Notes: generated from the letters alone by a model not told the origin. A stretch of DNA of 64,000 nt from Micromonospora marina (GCF_900091565.1 NZ_FMCV01000007.1:124001-188000), one strand, 5' to 3'; shown: positions 37,552 through 46,390, counted from the first letter of the stretch. Numbers and translations: made by a program.

Positions 37552-39033
37552 TCAGAGCAACACGGACTCGACCGGCCCGCGCAGGAAGTACACGATGAAC
37601 AACGCGGCGACCCCGTACAGGAGCGGGTGGACCTCTCGGGCCTTACCCATAGCCACCTTCAGCAGCACGAAACTGATCACGCCGGCCCCGATGCCGTTCG
37701 AGATCGAGTAGGTGAACGGCATCAGCGCGATGGTGAGGAAGGCCGGGATGGCGATCTCGTAGTCGGTCCAGTCGATCGTGCGGACCGCCGTCATCATCAG
37801 GAAGCCGACCACCACCAGCGCCGTCGACGCGGCCTCGAACGGCACGATCAGCGACAGCGGCGCCAGGAACATGGCGAGCAGGAACAACGCGCCGGTGACC
37901 AGGTTGGCCACGCCGGTCCGGGCGCCCTCCGCGACACCCGCGGCACTCTCGATGTACGACGTGTTGCTGGACACCGAGGCCGCGCCACCCGCGGCGGCGG
38001 CGATCGAGTCGACGAGCAGGATCTCCTTGGCCTTCGGCGGGGTGCCCGTCTCGTCGAGCATGTCCCCTTCCTGGCCGATCGCGACCATCGTGCCCATGGT
38101 GTCGAAGAAGTCCGTGATCAGCAGCGTGAAGATGAACATCAGCGGGACCAGCCAGCCGACCCGGCTCCACGAGTTCAGCACGTTGAACTGGCCCAGCAGC
38201 GACAGGTCGGGCAGATCGACGATCTGCTTGGGCAGCTCGGGCACGTTCAGCGCCCAGCCCTTCGGGTTCGGCTTGCCGTCGACGAAGGACGGGCCGACGT
38301 TGGCGATCGCCTCGACCACGATGGCCAGCACGGTGGAGGCCAGGATGCCGATCAGGATCGCGCCCCGGACCCGGCGTACCACCAGGACCAGGGTGATCAG
38401 CAGGCCGACCACGAAGACGAGCATCGGCCAACTGACGATCTTGCCGTTGATGCCCAGCCCGACCGGCACTGTGGAGTTCGCGGCGTCCGGCACGCGCCGG
38501 ACGAAACCGGCGTCGACCAGGCCGATGATGGTCAGGAACAGACCGATGCCGACACCGATCGCGGTCTTGAGCTGCGTCGGCACCGAGCGGAACACCGCGG
38601 TGCGCAGACCGGTGAGCACCAGGATGCCGATCAGCACACCCTCGATGACCACCAGGCCCATCGCGTCCGCCCAGGTCATCTGCGGCGCGATCTCGTACGC
38701 GACGAGCGCGTTCACGCCCAGGCCGGCCGCGAGCGCGATCGGGAACCGGGCCACCACGCCCATCAGGATGGTCATCAGACCGGCGACGAGCGCGGTCGCC
38801 GCGGCGAGCGCCGGAATGGCCAGCGAACGGCCGTCGCCGTCCTTTCCGCTGCCCAGGATCAGCGGGTTCAACACCACGATGTACGCCATCGTGAAGAACG
38901 TGGCGAAGCCGCCCCGCAGCTCCCGGCTCAGCGTCGACCCGCGCGCCGAGATCAGGAAGAAGCGGTCGAAGGCGTTTCGTGGATGCGCGGGATCGGGCGG
39001 TGTGCCGTGATCCGGCGGCGGAGCAATGGACAT
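37552..39033 (-). CDS. NCS2-family purine permease (AzgA-like)
   Basis: A 493-residue permease with about 12-14 membrane spans, of the guanine/hypoxanthine/adenine group. Diagnostic stretches are GGFATFFTMAYIVVLNPLIL, GMGTNAL-like AAGLGVNALVAYEI, DFFDTMGTMVAIGQEG and SNTSYIESAAGVAEGARTG. It imports purines by proton symport in known members. GAGGAA precedes the ATG at 39033. Confidence 0.93.
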   Translation of the reverse strand: MSIAPPPDHGTPPDPAHPRNAFDRFFLISARGSTLSRELRGGFATFFTMAYIVVLNPLILGSGKDGDGRSLAIPALAAATALVAGLMTILMGVVARFPIALAAGLGVNALVAYEIAPQMTWADAMGLVVIEGVLIGILVLTGLRTAVFRSVPTQLKTAIGVGIGLFLTIIGLVDAGFVRRVPDAANSTVPVGLGINGKIVSWPMLVFVVGLLITLVLVVRRVRGAILIGILASTVLAIVVEAIANVGPSFVDGKPNPKGWALNVPELPKQIVDLPDLSLLGQFNVLNSWSRVGWLVPLMFIFTLLITDFFDTMGTMVAIGQEGDMLDETGTPPKAKEILLVDSIAAAAGGAASVSSNTSYIESAAGVAEGARTGVANLVTGALFLLAMFLAPLSLIVPFEAASTALVVVGFLMMTAVRTIDWTDYEIAIPAFLTIALMPFTYSISNGIGAGVISFVLLKVAMGKAREVHPLLYGVAALFIVYFLRGPVESVLL

Positions 39034-39126
39034 CGGTTCCTCATCTAGGTCATCGGCCAGGTTTGTCGCGCGCATCGTCCCAGATCACGTGGCAGGCAGG
39101 GAAGAACGATCACGTACGCTGGGCCG

Positions 39127-39390
39127 GTGCCACAGGAGCAGCAGCCGCGGCCGGAGCCGCTCGACCCGCCGATGGTGCCGTTCGCCGTCGCCGGGTTGAT
39201 CGCCTGGGCGGTGGCGGGCCTGGTGCTGCTGATCTTCTTCCGGGACTGGCTCACCGAGTCCGGGCGTCAGAACTGGCTCTGGACCTGCCTGGCTGGTTTC
39301 CTGTGGGGCTTTCCCGGCCTGGCGGTGATGATGCGGCACGACGCCAACCGGCGGCGCCGGCGCGCGACCGCCGCGCAGCGAGCACGCTGA
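39127..39390 (+). CDS. DUF2530 small membrane protein
   Basis: An 87-residue protein with two membrane helices (VPFAVAGLIAWAVAGLVLLIFF and WLWTCLAGFLWGFPGLAVMM) and a basic C-terminal tail. This matches DUF2530, an actinobacterial family of unknown function usually near the DUF3027 gene, as here. GTG start at 39127. Confidence 0.85.
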   Translation: MPQEQQPRPEPLDPPMVPFAVAGLIAWAVAGLVLLIFFRDWLTESGRQNWLWTCLAGFLWGFPGLAVMMRHDANRRRRRATAAQRAR

Positions 39391-39394
39391 CCCG

Positions 39395-40234
39395 TCAGGG
39401 GTGGCCGTACGGCTCCGCCGGCTCGGCCGCCTCCACGGAGCCCGGAGCCCGGCTGACGGTCATGGCCTCGACCGCGCTGTCGTCGTAGACGGTCGGCAGT
39501 TCGTCGACGGGCGTCTCGGCCGACTCGATCAGCGTCTCCGAGTGCGCGCCGCACCCGTGGTCGGCGCTCACCACCCGGCCGTCGTCAGGGGCGTAGAAGT
39601 TACCGCAGGCGCCGAACGCCAGGCGCAGCGAACCGGCGAGCGGCAGGTAGAAACCGCAGGTGCCGCAGCGGGCGGCGGCCGGGGCTGCGGCCGAGATCGC
39701 GGCGTCCGGGCCGTGGTCGCCGTCGTACCAGCGCTGGGCGGCCTCGGCGCGGCCCTCCCTGGACAGCACCCGGGCCCGGCCCAGGCCCAGCTCCCAGGCG
39801 GTCTCCTCCACGGCCGGGTCGTCGGAGAGCAGGTATCCGGGGGCGAGTCGCTCGTCGTCGGCCGGGGTGGGCAGCAGGTCGCCCGGGCCCAGGTCGCCCG
39901 GCTTGAGCCGCTCCTGCCAGGGCAGCCAGCCCGGAGCGAGCAGCGCGTCCGGACCGGGCAGCAGCACCGTCTCGCAGACGGTGACGTGCCGGCTGCGCGG
40001 CACCCGGGTCACCGTGACGGCCCAGCGCCAGCCGCGGTAACCGGACAGTCGGCATTCGAAGTAGTGGGTGACGACCCGGTCGCCCTCGGCGACCGCCTGG
40101 AGATGATCGCCGATGTCGGTGGGCTCCACCTCGGTGATCGCGTCGCGGGCCACCTCGACGGCGGCGGCGCAGACCTGGTCGAGCCGGGGAGCGCGGGCGG
40201 AGGCGGGCCTGGTCACCCGACCATTGTTCCCCAT
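39395..40234 (-). CDS. DUF3027 protein
   Basis: A 279-residue soluble protein of the DUF3027 family. The N-terminus has LDQVCAAAVEVARDAI, the middle YRGWRWAVTVTRVPRSRHVTVCE and LGPGDLLPTPADDERLAPGY, and the C-terminal part has a zinc-ribbon-like CGTCGFYLPLAGSLRLAFGACGN followed by SADHGCGAHSE. Role unknown; it is very widely conserved in actinobacteria. The GTG at 40216 is an alternative start. It is convergent with the DUF2530 gene with a 4-nt gap. Confidence 0.88.
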   Translation of the reverse strand: MGNNGRVTRPASARAPRLDQVCAAAVEVARDAITEVEPTDIGDHLQAVAEGDRVVTHYFECRLSGYRGWRWAVTVTRVPRSRHVTVCETVLLPGPDALLAPGWLPWQERLKPGDLGPGDLLPTPADDERLAPGYLLSDDPAVEETAWELGLGRARVLSREGRAEAAQRWYDGDHGPDAAISAAAPAAARCGTCGFYLPLAGSLRLAFGACGNFYAPDDGRVVSADHGCGAHSETLIESAETPVDELPTVYDDSAVEAMTVSRAPGSVEAAEPAEPYGHP

Positions 40235-40321
40235 GCCCGTCCACGGGCGACAGGCACTCCCCGGAGTCATTCTCTCCGGGTGATGCGGCACACGCGGAGC
40301 GGATGGGCGAGGATGGGACGC

Positions 40322-41938
40322 ATGGCGCTGTCCTCCCGCTCCGGCCGCTCCTTCCTCGGGCGGACCGTCGGCACCGGCATCCGCGCCACCCGGCTGCTGC
40401 TGCGGGGCTCGGTGCACGGCGGACGCTGGATGACCCGGCGTGCCGGCACGGCCCGGGCCCGCAGTGCCGGCAACGAGGTGGGCATGGTCCGCCTGTTCGA
40501 CCTGCATGCGCTCTCCTGCGCCGGTGACACGCTCATCGCGATCGGCCTGGCCGGGACGATCTTCTTCGACGTGCCGCTGGGCGAGGCGCGCAACAAGGTC
40601 GCCCTCTACCTGCTGGTGACCATGGTCCCGTTCGCCATGCTCGCCCCGGTGGTCGGCCCGCTGCTCGACCACTTCCGCCACGGCCGGCGGTACGCGCTGG
40701 CCACCACCATGCTCGGCCGGGCGTTCCTGGCCTGGATGATCTCCGACTACATCGGCGGGTTCGGGCTCTACCCGGCGGCGTTCGGGGTGCTCGCGCTCTC
40801 CCGGGCGTACGGGGTGGCCCGCTCGGCGGCGGTCCCCCGGCTGCTCCCCGAAGGGCTGGGGCTGTCCCAGGTCGGAGCACGCGCCAGCGTCTACGGCACG
40901 GTGGCCGGCGCGCTCGTCGCGCCGATCGGGCTGGCCGCGTTCTGGTTCGGGCCGCAGTGGCCGCTGCGGGTCGCCTCGGTGATCTTCCTGATCGGCATGG
41001 TGATCTCGCTCCGGCTGCCGCCGAAGGCCGACTCCGAACCGCCGGAGCGGATGCCGCACCCGTTGCGTGTGATGCGCCGCCGCGACGGCGAGCGCCCGCT
41101 GGGCCGGGGCCGCCCCAGCGGCCGCCTGGTGATCGCCACGCTGATCGGCGCGGCGGCGCTGCGCGGGCTCTACGGCTTCCTGCTGCTGTTCCTGGCCTTC
41201 GCGATCAAGGCCGGTGACCTGACCACCGACTTCTTCGGCCGCGACCTCGGCGGCCAGGGCGCGCTGGGCCTGGTCGGCGGCGCGCTGGCGGTCGGCACGT
41301 TCCTGGCCACCGCGCTGGGCACCCGTCTGCGCATCCACCGGCCGACAGCGCTCCAGTCCAGCGGCACGATCGTGGTGGCCGGTGTGGCGGTGCTCGCCGC
41401 GCTGAAGTTCTCGCTGCCCATGGTGGCGCTGCTCTGCCTGGTGGCGGCGATGATGAGCGGGATCGCCAAGCTGGCGGTGGACGCCTCGATCCAGGAACGC
41501 ATCCCGGAGCGGCTGCGCGCCAGCTCGTTCGCGCACTCGGAGACCGCGCTGATGCTCGCGTTCGTGGCCGGGGGCGGGCTGGGTCTGGTGCCGTTCACCG
41601 GCCTGATCGGCGTGACGGTCGCCGCCGCGGTGGCCGCGCTGGTGGCCGTACGCGGCGTGCTGGTCGCCGGCAAGCTGCGCGGTGAGCACCTGGTCGGCCG
41701 GCCGCTCGGCGACGAGGAGCTGGTGGCGGAGCAGGCCACCCGCGCCGAGGAGCCGGCCGCGACCTCGTTCGACGATCCGGCGCCCACGTCACCGGCGCCC
41801 CAGCGCTCCGGCACGGCGGAGGACGACGACGGGCTGGCACCGCCCGGCTTCCACATCTACCGGCCGTCCTCCTCAGTCGGCGGACCTGGCACGGTGGAGG
41901 ACAAGGAGCGGCGCGATCCCCGGGGGCCGGTGGCGTGA
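40322..41938 (+). CDS. MFS transporter upstream of mqnB
   Basis: A 538-residue MFS protein with about 12 helices (VRLFDLHALSCAGDTLIAIGLAGTIFF opens the first). A long basic N-terminal tail and a 90-residue acidic, disordered C-terminal tail (EEPAATSFDDPAPTSPAPQ) flank the core. It is placed immediately before the futalosine hydrolase gene with a GTGA overlap. The same neighbour order is common in actinobacteria, but its substrate is unknown. GAGGA sits 8 nt before the ATG at 40322. Confidence 0.85.
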   Translation: MALSSRSGRSFLGRTVGTGIRATRLLLRGSVHGGRWMTRRAGTARARSAGNEVGMVRLFDLHALSCAGDTLIAIGLAGTIFFDVPLGEARNKVALYLLVTMVPFAMLAPVVGPLLDHFRHGRRYALATTMLGRAFLAWMISDYIGGFGLYPAAFGVLALSRAYGVARSAAVPRLLPEGLGLSQVGARASVYGTVAGALVAPIGLAAFWFGPQWPLRVASVIFLIGMVISLRLPPKADSEPPERMPHPLRVMRRRDGERPLGRGRPSGRLVIATLIGAAALRGLYGFLLLFLAFAIKAGDLTTDFFGRDLGGQGALGLVGGALAVGTFLATALGTRLRIHRPTALQSSGTIVVAGVAVLAALKFSLPMVALLCLVAAMMSGIAKLAVDASIQERIPERLRASSFAHSETALMLAFVAGGGLGLVPFTGLIGVTVAAAVAALVAVRGVLVAGKLRGEHLVGRPLGDEELVAEQATRAEEPAATSFDDPAPTSPAPQRSGTAEDDDGLAPPGFHIYRPSSSVGGPGTVEDKERRDPRGPVA

Positions 41939-42621
41939 CCGGGCTGCTCGTGGTCACGGCGGTGCCCGCCGAGGCCGAGGCGATCCGTGCCGGCCTCACC
42001 GCATCAGCCGCACCGGCGCCGCCGGACGGGACAGCGCCGCCGGACGTGACGGTGCTTGCGGTCGGGGTCGGCCCGGCGGTCGCGGGGGCCGCCACGGCAC
42101 GGCTGCTGGCGCTGGCCGAGGCGGCCGGGCGGCCGTACCGGGCCGTGGTCAGCGCCGGCATCGCCGGAGGTTTCGTCGGCCGGGTCACGGTGGGCGGCAC
42201 GGTGCTCGCCGAACGCAGCGTCGCCGCCGACCTCGGTGCCGAGTCACCGGGCGGTTTCATCCCGGTCGAGGGCCTGGGCATGCCTCCCGAGCTGCTGGGC
42301 GGCGGCCGGACCGTGCTCGCCGATCCGGGCCTGCTGGCCCGCCTGCACGCCGCGTTGCCGGGAGCCACCGTCGGCACGGTACTCACCGTCAGCACGGTGA
42401 CCGGCACCGCCGCGAGCACCGCGGCGCTGGCCGAACGGCACCCGGACGCGGTGGCCGAGGCCATGGAGGGGTACGGCGTGGCGGTCGCCGCCGCCCAGGC
42501 CGGTGTGCCCTTCGCCGAACTGCGGACGGTCTCCAACCCGATCGGGCCGCGTGACCGGAGCGCGTGGCGGATGCGGGAGGCGTTCGCCGCGCTCACCGCC
42601 GCCGCAGCCGCCCTCCACTGA
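41935..42621 (+). CDS. mqnB: futalosine hydrolase
   Basis: A 228-residue nucleoside hydrolase of the purine-nucleoside-phosphorylase fold. It releases hypoxanthine from futalosine to give dehypoxanthinyl futalosine in the futalosine pathway to menaquinone. LLVVTAVPAEAEAI at the N-terminus, GVGPAVAGAATARLL and VSAGIAGGF are typical, as is EAMEGYGVAVAA. The GTG overlaps the MFS stop by 4 nt. Its partner mqnD lies 1.9 kb downstream after an inserted two-gene cassette. Confidence 0.92.
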   Translation: MTGLLVVTAVPAEAEAIRAGLTASAAPAPPDGTAPPDVTVLAVGVGPAVAGAATARLLALAEAAGRPYRAVVSAGIAGGFVGRVTVGGTVLAERSVAADLGAESPGGFIPVEGLGMPPELLGGGRTVLADPGLLARLHAALPGATVGTVLTVSTVTGTAASTAALAERHPDAVAEAMEGYGVAVAAAQAGVPFAELRTVSNPIGPRDRSAWRMREAFAALTAAAAALH

Positions 42622-42623
42622 TC

Positions 42624-42653
42624 TTGTCCACCTGTGGACAACCCTGTGGACAA
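42624..42653. promoter_or_regulatory. cluster of DnaA-box-like sites
   Basis: Two exact TGTGGACAA sequences (42633-42641, 42645-42653) are the reverse complement of TTGTCCACA, the preferred actinobacterial DnaA box. TTGTCCACC at 42624-42632 is an 8/9 match on the other strand. They lie in a 56-bp gap between convergent genes. The cluster could titrate DnaA or be a hairpin (TTGTCCAC-CT-GTGGACAA) acting as terminator. Confidence 0.55.
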
Positions 42654-42677
42654 CCGGTTGGCCTGGGGACGGCGGGG

Positions 42678-43661
42678 TCAGATCGTGACGACGACCTTGG
42701 CCCGCGCGTGCCCGGTCTCGAGGTGGCGGACGGCCTCGGGCACCTCGTGCAGCGCATAGGTCCGGTCGACGACCGGGGTGAGACGGCCGGCCTCGGCATG
42801 CTCGCGCAGCACGTCGAGGTGTGCCCGGCCGGGTGACGTGGCGAGGACGACGACGCGCTGCCGGACGAACGGCGCGAGCAGCCGCCCTCGCGCCAGCAGC
42901 CCGATCGGGCCGAGCAGGCTGCCGCCACGGTAGACGCCGCCGCCGGAGAGCACGAGCGTCCCGGCCGGCGTCAGCGCCCGCCGCAACGCGGTGAGGGAGC
43001 GGTTGCCGACCAGGTCGAACACCACGTCGTGGCGGCGTCCGTCGCGGCTGAAGTCGTCGCGGGTGTAGTCAACCACGTGGTCGGCGCCGAGCGAGCGGAC
43101 CAGCGCGACGTTGCGGGTGCTGCACACGCCGGTCACCGTCGCGCCGAGCGCCTTCGCGAGCTGGACGGCGAGCGTACCGACGCCGCCGGAGGCCCCGTTG
43201 ACCAGGACGCGGTGGCCGGGCCGGACCTGCCCGGCGTCGCGCAGCCCCTGGAGCGCGGTGACGCCTGCCAGCGGCAGGGCCGCCGCCTGCGCCGGTGTCA
43301 GGTTCGCCGGCCGCGGCGCGACCAGGTGCTCGGGCACGCGTACGTACTCGGCGAACGCCCCGTCGGCCTCGCCGAGGTCACCGAAGACGGCGTCGCCGGG
43401 GCGTATCTGCCGCACCTGGGCGCCGACGGCCTCGACCCGGCCGGCGAAGTCGCGGCCACGGACGCGCGCCCGGGGCCGCCCGAGGCCGAGCGCCAGCCGC
43501 GACACCCGCGGGTCGCCGCGCATGACGTGCCAGTCGTACGCGTTCAACGCGGCGGCCTCGACCCGGACGAGGACGTCGCCGGGGCCCGGCTCGGGCGGCT
43601 CGACGTCGGCGAGCGTGAGTGTCTCCGGGGGGCCGTACCGGTCCTGGACGATCGCCTTCAT
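42678..43661 (-). CDS. NAD(P)-dependent quinone oxidoreductase-like alcohol dehydrogenase
   Basis: A 327-residue zinc-free medium-chain dehydrogenase. The N-terminal GroES-like domain is followed by the Rossmann motif VNGASGGVGTLAVQLAKALGA and the catalytic-domain stretch VVDYTRDDF...YDLVFDLVGNRS-like. It belongs to the quinone oxidoreductase group and lacks the zinc ligand set. It is divergent from a TetR gene with two identical-type operators in between, so it is the probable target of that regulator. Confidence 0.9.
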   Translation of the reverse strand: MKAIVQDRYGPPETLTLADVEPPEPGPGDVLVRVEAAALNAYDWHVMRGDPRVSRLALGLGRPRARVRGRDFAGRVEAVGAQVRQIRPGDAVFGDLGEADGAFAEYVRVPEHLVAPRPANLTPAQAAALPLAGVTALQGLRDAGQVRPGHRVLVNGASGGVGTLAVQLAKALGATVTGVCSTRNVALVRSLGADHVVDYTRDDFSRDGRRHDVVFDLVGNRSLTALRRALTPAGTLVLSGGGVYRGGSLLGPIGLLARGRLLAPFVRQRVVVLATSPGRAHLDVLREHAEAGRLTPVVDRTYALHEVPEAVRHLETGHARAKVVVTI

Positions 43662-43677
43662 GTCCCGCTCCCTCCCG

Positions 43678-43735
43678 GGTGTACGGCGTACACCCCGATG
43701 GGAACCAGGTTAGGTGTACGCCGTACACCAGTCAA
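43678..43735 (-). promoter_or_regulatory. TetR-type operators and oxidoreductase promoter
   Basis: Two 17-bp palindromes, GGTGTACGGCGTACACC (43678-43694) and GGTGTACGCCGTACACC (43713-43729), lie 35 bp apart centre to centre. On the minus strand, TTGACT (43735-43730) and TAACCT (43712-43707) are separated by exactly the second palindrome, a 17-bp spacer. The first palindrome then covers the start region of the transcript. A regulator bound here would block RNA polymerase directly. Confidence 0.85.
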
Positions 43736-43778
43736 GGCGGTTACTGTGTCAACGGCCGACGGGAGGACTGCTGACGAC

Positions 43779-44489
43779 ATGGCTGAGCAGGTGGAGACGG
43801 CACGCCGGGCACCCCTGACCAGGGACCGGGTCCTGCGTACCGCCGTCGCGCTCGCCGACCGGACCGGGATCGAGTCGCTCAGCATGCGCAACCTCGCGCA
43901 GGAACTGGGCGTCGTACCGATGGCCCTCTACAAGCACGTCGCCAACAAGGACGAACTGCTCGCCGGCATGATCGACATCGTCGTCGCGGAGATCGACCCA
44001 CCCGTGGCCGGCGACTGGAAGCAGGCGGTCCGCCGGCGCGTCCTGTCCGCGCGACGGATGCTGCTCCGCCACCCCTGGGCGTCGCTGGCGATCGAGTCCC
44101 GGACCACCGCCACACCGGCCGTCCTCGCGTACCTCGACTCCACGGTCGGCGCGTTGCGGTCGAGCGGGTTCTCCACCGACCTCGCCCACCACGTGATGCA
44201 CGCGCTGGGCAGCCGGGTGCTGGGCTTCAGCCAGGAACTGTTCGACGCCTCCCGGCAGGCCGGGCGCTCCGGCGCGACAGTGCCCGAGGCCCCGGCCGAC
44301 CTGCCGCCGGAGGCGGCCGCCCGGTTCCCGCACCTCGCGGCGATCGCCACCGCCGCGTCCCACGACGGCGACTCGGTGGTCGGGCCGGGCTGCGACGACC
44401 AGTTCGAGTTCGAGTTCGCGCTGGACCTGCTGCTGGACGGCATCGATCGGCTGCACCGGAACGGCTGGACGTCACACCGGCCGGGGTGA
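43779..44489 (+). CDS. TetR-family regulator
   Basis: A 236-residue repressor. The N-terminal helix-turn-helix is RTAVALADRTGIESLSMRNLAQELGVVPMALYKHVANKDELL; the C-terminal region resembles the TetR_C_33 or TetR_C class (MLLRHPWASLAIESR). It faces the quinone oxidoreductase across a promoter with two palindromic operators. GGGAGG lies 12 nt before the ATG at 43779; an in-frame GTG at 43746 is possible. Confidence 0.9.
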   Translation: MAEQVETARRAPLTRDRVLRTAVALADRTGIESLSMRNLAQELGVVPMALYKHVANKDELLAGMIDIVVAEIDPPVAGDWKQAVRRRVLSARRMLLRHPWASLAIESRTTATPAVLAYLDSTVGALRSSGFSTDLAHHVMHALGSRVLGFSQELFDASRQAGRSGATVPEAPADLPPEAAARFPHLAAIATAASHDGDSVVGPGCDDQFEFEFALDLLLDGIDRLHRNGWTSHRPG

Positions 44490-44523
44490 CGGACGCGCCG
44501 GACACCGGGGTTACGGTGGGACC

Positions 44524-45354
44524 GTGGCGCTCTCCCTGGCGATCTCGCCCTGTCCCAACGACACGTTCGTCTTCGACGCCCTGGTGCACGGCCGGGTGCC
44601 GGGCGCGCCGCCGGTCGAGGTGACCTACGCGGACGTCGACGTCACGAACACCGCCGCCGAGCGGGGGGCGTTCGATCTGGTGAAGGTCAGCTACGCGGCG
44701 CTGCCCTGGCTGCTCGACGACTACCACCTGCTGCCCTGCGGCGGCGCGCTCGGCCGGGGCTGCGGCCCACTGGTGCTGACCCGAGGTGACCGGACCGACC
44801 TGTCCGGCGCGACGGTGGCGGTGCCCGGCGAGCGGACCACCGCGTACCTGCTGTTCCGCCTCTGGACGGCCGGCCAGGCCCCGGCGCGGATCGAGGTGGT
44901 GCCGTTCCACGAGATCATGCCGGGCGTGGCCGCCGGCCGGTACGACGCGGGCCTGGTCATCCACGAGGCGCGCTTCACCTATCCGCGGCACGGCCTGACC
45001 GCACTGGTCGACCTGGGCGAGTGGTGGGAGGGCGACACCGGGCTGCCGATCCCGCTCGGCGCGATCCTGGCCCGCCGGGGCGCTGTCGACCCGGCCGAGG
45101 CCACCGCCTGGGTCCGTGAGTCGGTACGCCAGGCGTGGGCCGACCCGGCTGCCAGCCGCGAGTACGTCCTCGCGCACGCGCAGGAGATGGAGCCCGACGT
45201 GGTGGACCGGCACATCGGCCTCTACGTCAACGAGTTCACCGCCGACCTGGGAGAGGCCGGCTTCGCCGCCGTGGAGGCGCTGCTGGGCCGGGCCGCCGAC
45301 GCCGGGCTCGTCCCTCAGACCTCCAGCTCGCGCGCCACCGCGTGGACCAGCTGA
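44524..45354 (+). CDS. mqnD: 1,4-dihydroxy-6-naphthoate synthase
   Basis: A 276-residue enzyme of the futalosine menaquinone pathway; it converts cyclic dehypoxanthinyl futalosine to 1,4-dihydroxy-6-naphthoate. LAISPCPNDTFVFDALVHGRV at the N-terminus, FDLVKVSYAALP and VPGERTTAYLLFRLW are diagnostic. The GTG start at 44524 is taken. The last 40 nt overlap, in antisense, the end of the cold-shock gene. The C-terminal TSSSRATAWTS is therefore unusual in also being the complement of coding sequence. Confidence 0.93.
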   Translation: MALSLAISPCPNDTFVFDALVHGRVPGAPPVEVTYADVDVTNTAAERGAFDLVKVSYAALPWLLDDYHLLPCGGALGRGCGPLVLTRGDRTDLSGATVAVPGERTTAYLLFRLWTAGQAPARIEVVPFHEIMPGVAAGRYDAGLVIHEARFTYPRHGLTALVDLGEWWEGDTGLPIPLGAILARRGAVDPAEATAWVRESVRQAWADPAASREYVLAHAQEMEPDVVDRHIGLYVNEFTADLGEAGFAAVEALLGRAADAGLVPQTSSSRATAWTS

Positions 45355-45701
45355 GCGATCTTCTGGGCGGTCTTCCGATCCGGGAAGCGCCCACGGCGCA
45401 GGTCCGGCTGGACCTTCGCCTCCAGCACCTTGATCATGTCTTCCACCAGGCCGTGGAGTTCCTCGGCCGGCCGGCGGCGCAGCTCCGCCACCGACGGCGG
45501 TGCCTCCAGCAGCTTGACTCCCATCGCCTGGGCGCCCCGCCGGCTGTCGACCACGCTGAAATCGACCCGCTGACCACCCTTCAGGTCGGCGACACCCGCC
45601 GGCAGCGCGCCCTTCGGCAGGAACACGTCGCCACCCTCGTCACTGGTGACGAACCCGTACCCCTTGGCGGCGTCGTACCACTTCACTCGACCCGTCGGCA
45701 C
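45315..45701 (-). CDS. cold-shock domain protein
   Basis: A 128-residue protein. Residues 1 to about 65 are a cold-shock domain (TGRVKWYDAAKGYGFVTSDEGGDVFLPKGAL) for single-stranded nucleic acid binding; the remaining part is a helical extension (EELHGLVEDMIKVLEAKVQPDL). This long form is typical of actinobacteria. GTG at 45701 begins the domain; a GTG at 45737, overlapping the next gene's stop, is an alternative. Confidence 0.9.
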   Translation of the reverse strand: MPTGRVKWYDAAKGYGFVTSDEGGDVFLPKGALPAGVADLKGGQRVDFSVVDSRRGAQAMGVKLLEAPPSVAELRRRPAEELHGLVEDMIKVLEAKVQPDLRRGRFPDRKTAQKIAQLVHAVARELEV

Positions 45702-45729
45702 CTGTTGAACCCCGCTCCACTCGAACCGT

Positions 45730-46353
45730 CTACCCACCCAAGGCTAGCCCGATGATCCGCTCCAGCGCCGCCGGGAATTCGACGAGATCATCGAGCACCA
45801 GGTACGCCCCGGCCTCGGTCAGTTCGCCGGCCGGACACGGGCCGGTCGCCACTGCCACACCCGGGATTCCCGCGGCTCGCGCGGCAGCCATGTCGGCCAC
45901 GTGGTCGCCCACGTACAGCGTGGCGCCGTGCTCGCGCAACGCGACCGCCTTCTGCTCGGCGAACACGTCCCCGGCCAACTCGTCCACCGGTAACCCGAGG
46001 TGGTCCAGGTGCAGCTTCGCCAACCGGCCGATCTTCGCCGTCACCACCATGGTCCGGCCGCCGCGCGCCTGCACCGCGCGCAACGCGGCCTCCGCACCGG
46101 GCATCGGCACGGTCGGAGTGATCGCGTACGCCGGATACAGCTCGCGGTACAGCGTCACCGCCTCCTCGATCCGCTCCGGCGGGAACCAGTGCGCCAGCTC
46201 GGTGCGCAGCGGCGGACCCAGCCGGGAGACGGCCAGGTCCCCGTCCACGTGCACGCCCGTACGCGCGGTGAGCGCCCGGAACGCGGCGGCGATCCCGGGG
46301 CGGGAGTCGACCAGAGTCATGTCGAGGTCGAAGCCGACCATCAGCGGAGACAT
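45730..46353 (-). CDS. HAD-family phosphatase, phosphoglycolate-phosphatase-like
   Basis: A 207-residue HAD hydrolase with helical cap. Motif I is GFDLDMTLVDSRPG, motif II VVTAK and motif IV YVGDHVADMAAARAAG. The substrate is unknown. It is followed closely by the cold-shock gene and diverges from the helicase-associated gene over a short 37-bp promoter gap. Confidence 0.88.
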   Translation of the reverse strand: MSPLMVGFDLDMTLVDSRPGIAAAFRALTARTGVHVDGDLAVSRLGPPLRTELAHWFPPERIEEAVTLYRELYPAYAITPTVPMPGAEAALRAVQARGGRTMVVTAKIGRLAKLHLDHLGLPVDELAGDVFAEQKAVALREHGATLYVGDHVADMAAARAAGIPGVAVATGPCPAGELTEAGAYLVLDDLVEFPAALERIIGLALGG

Positions 46354-46390
46354 GCCGAGAACCTACCCAGCGGGCTAGCGTGGTACGACG

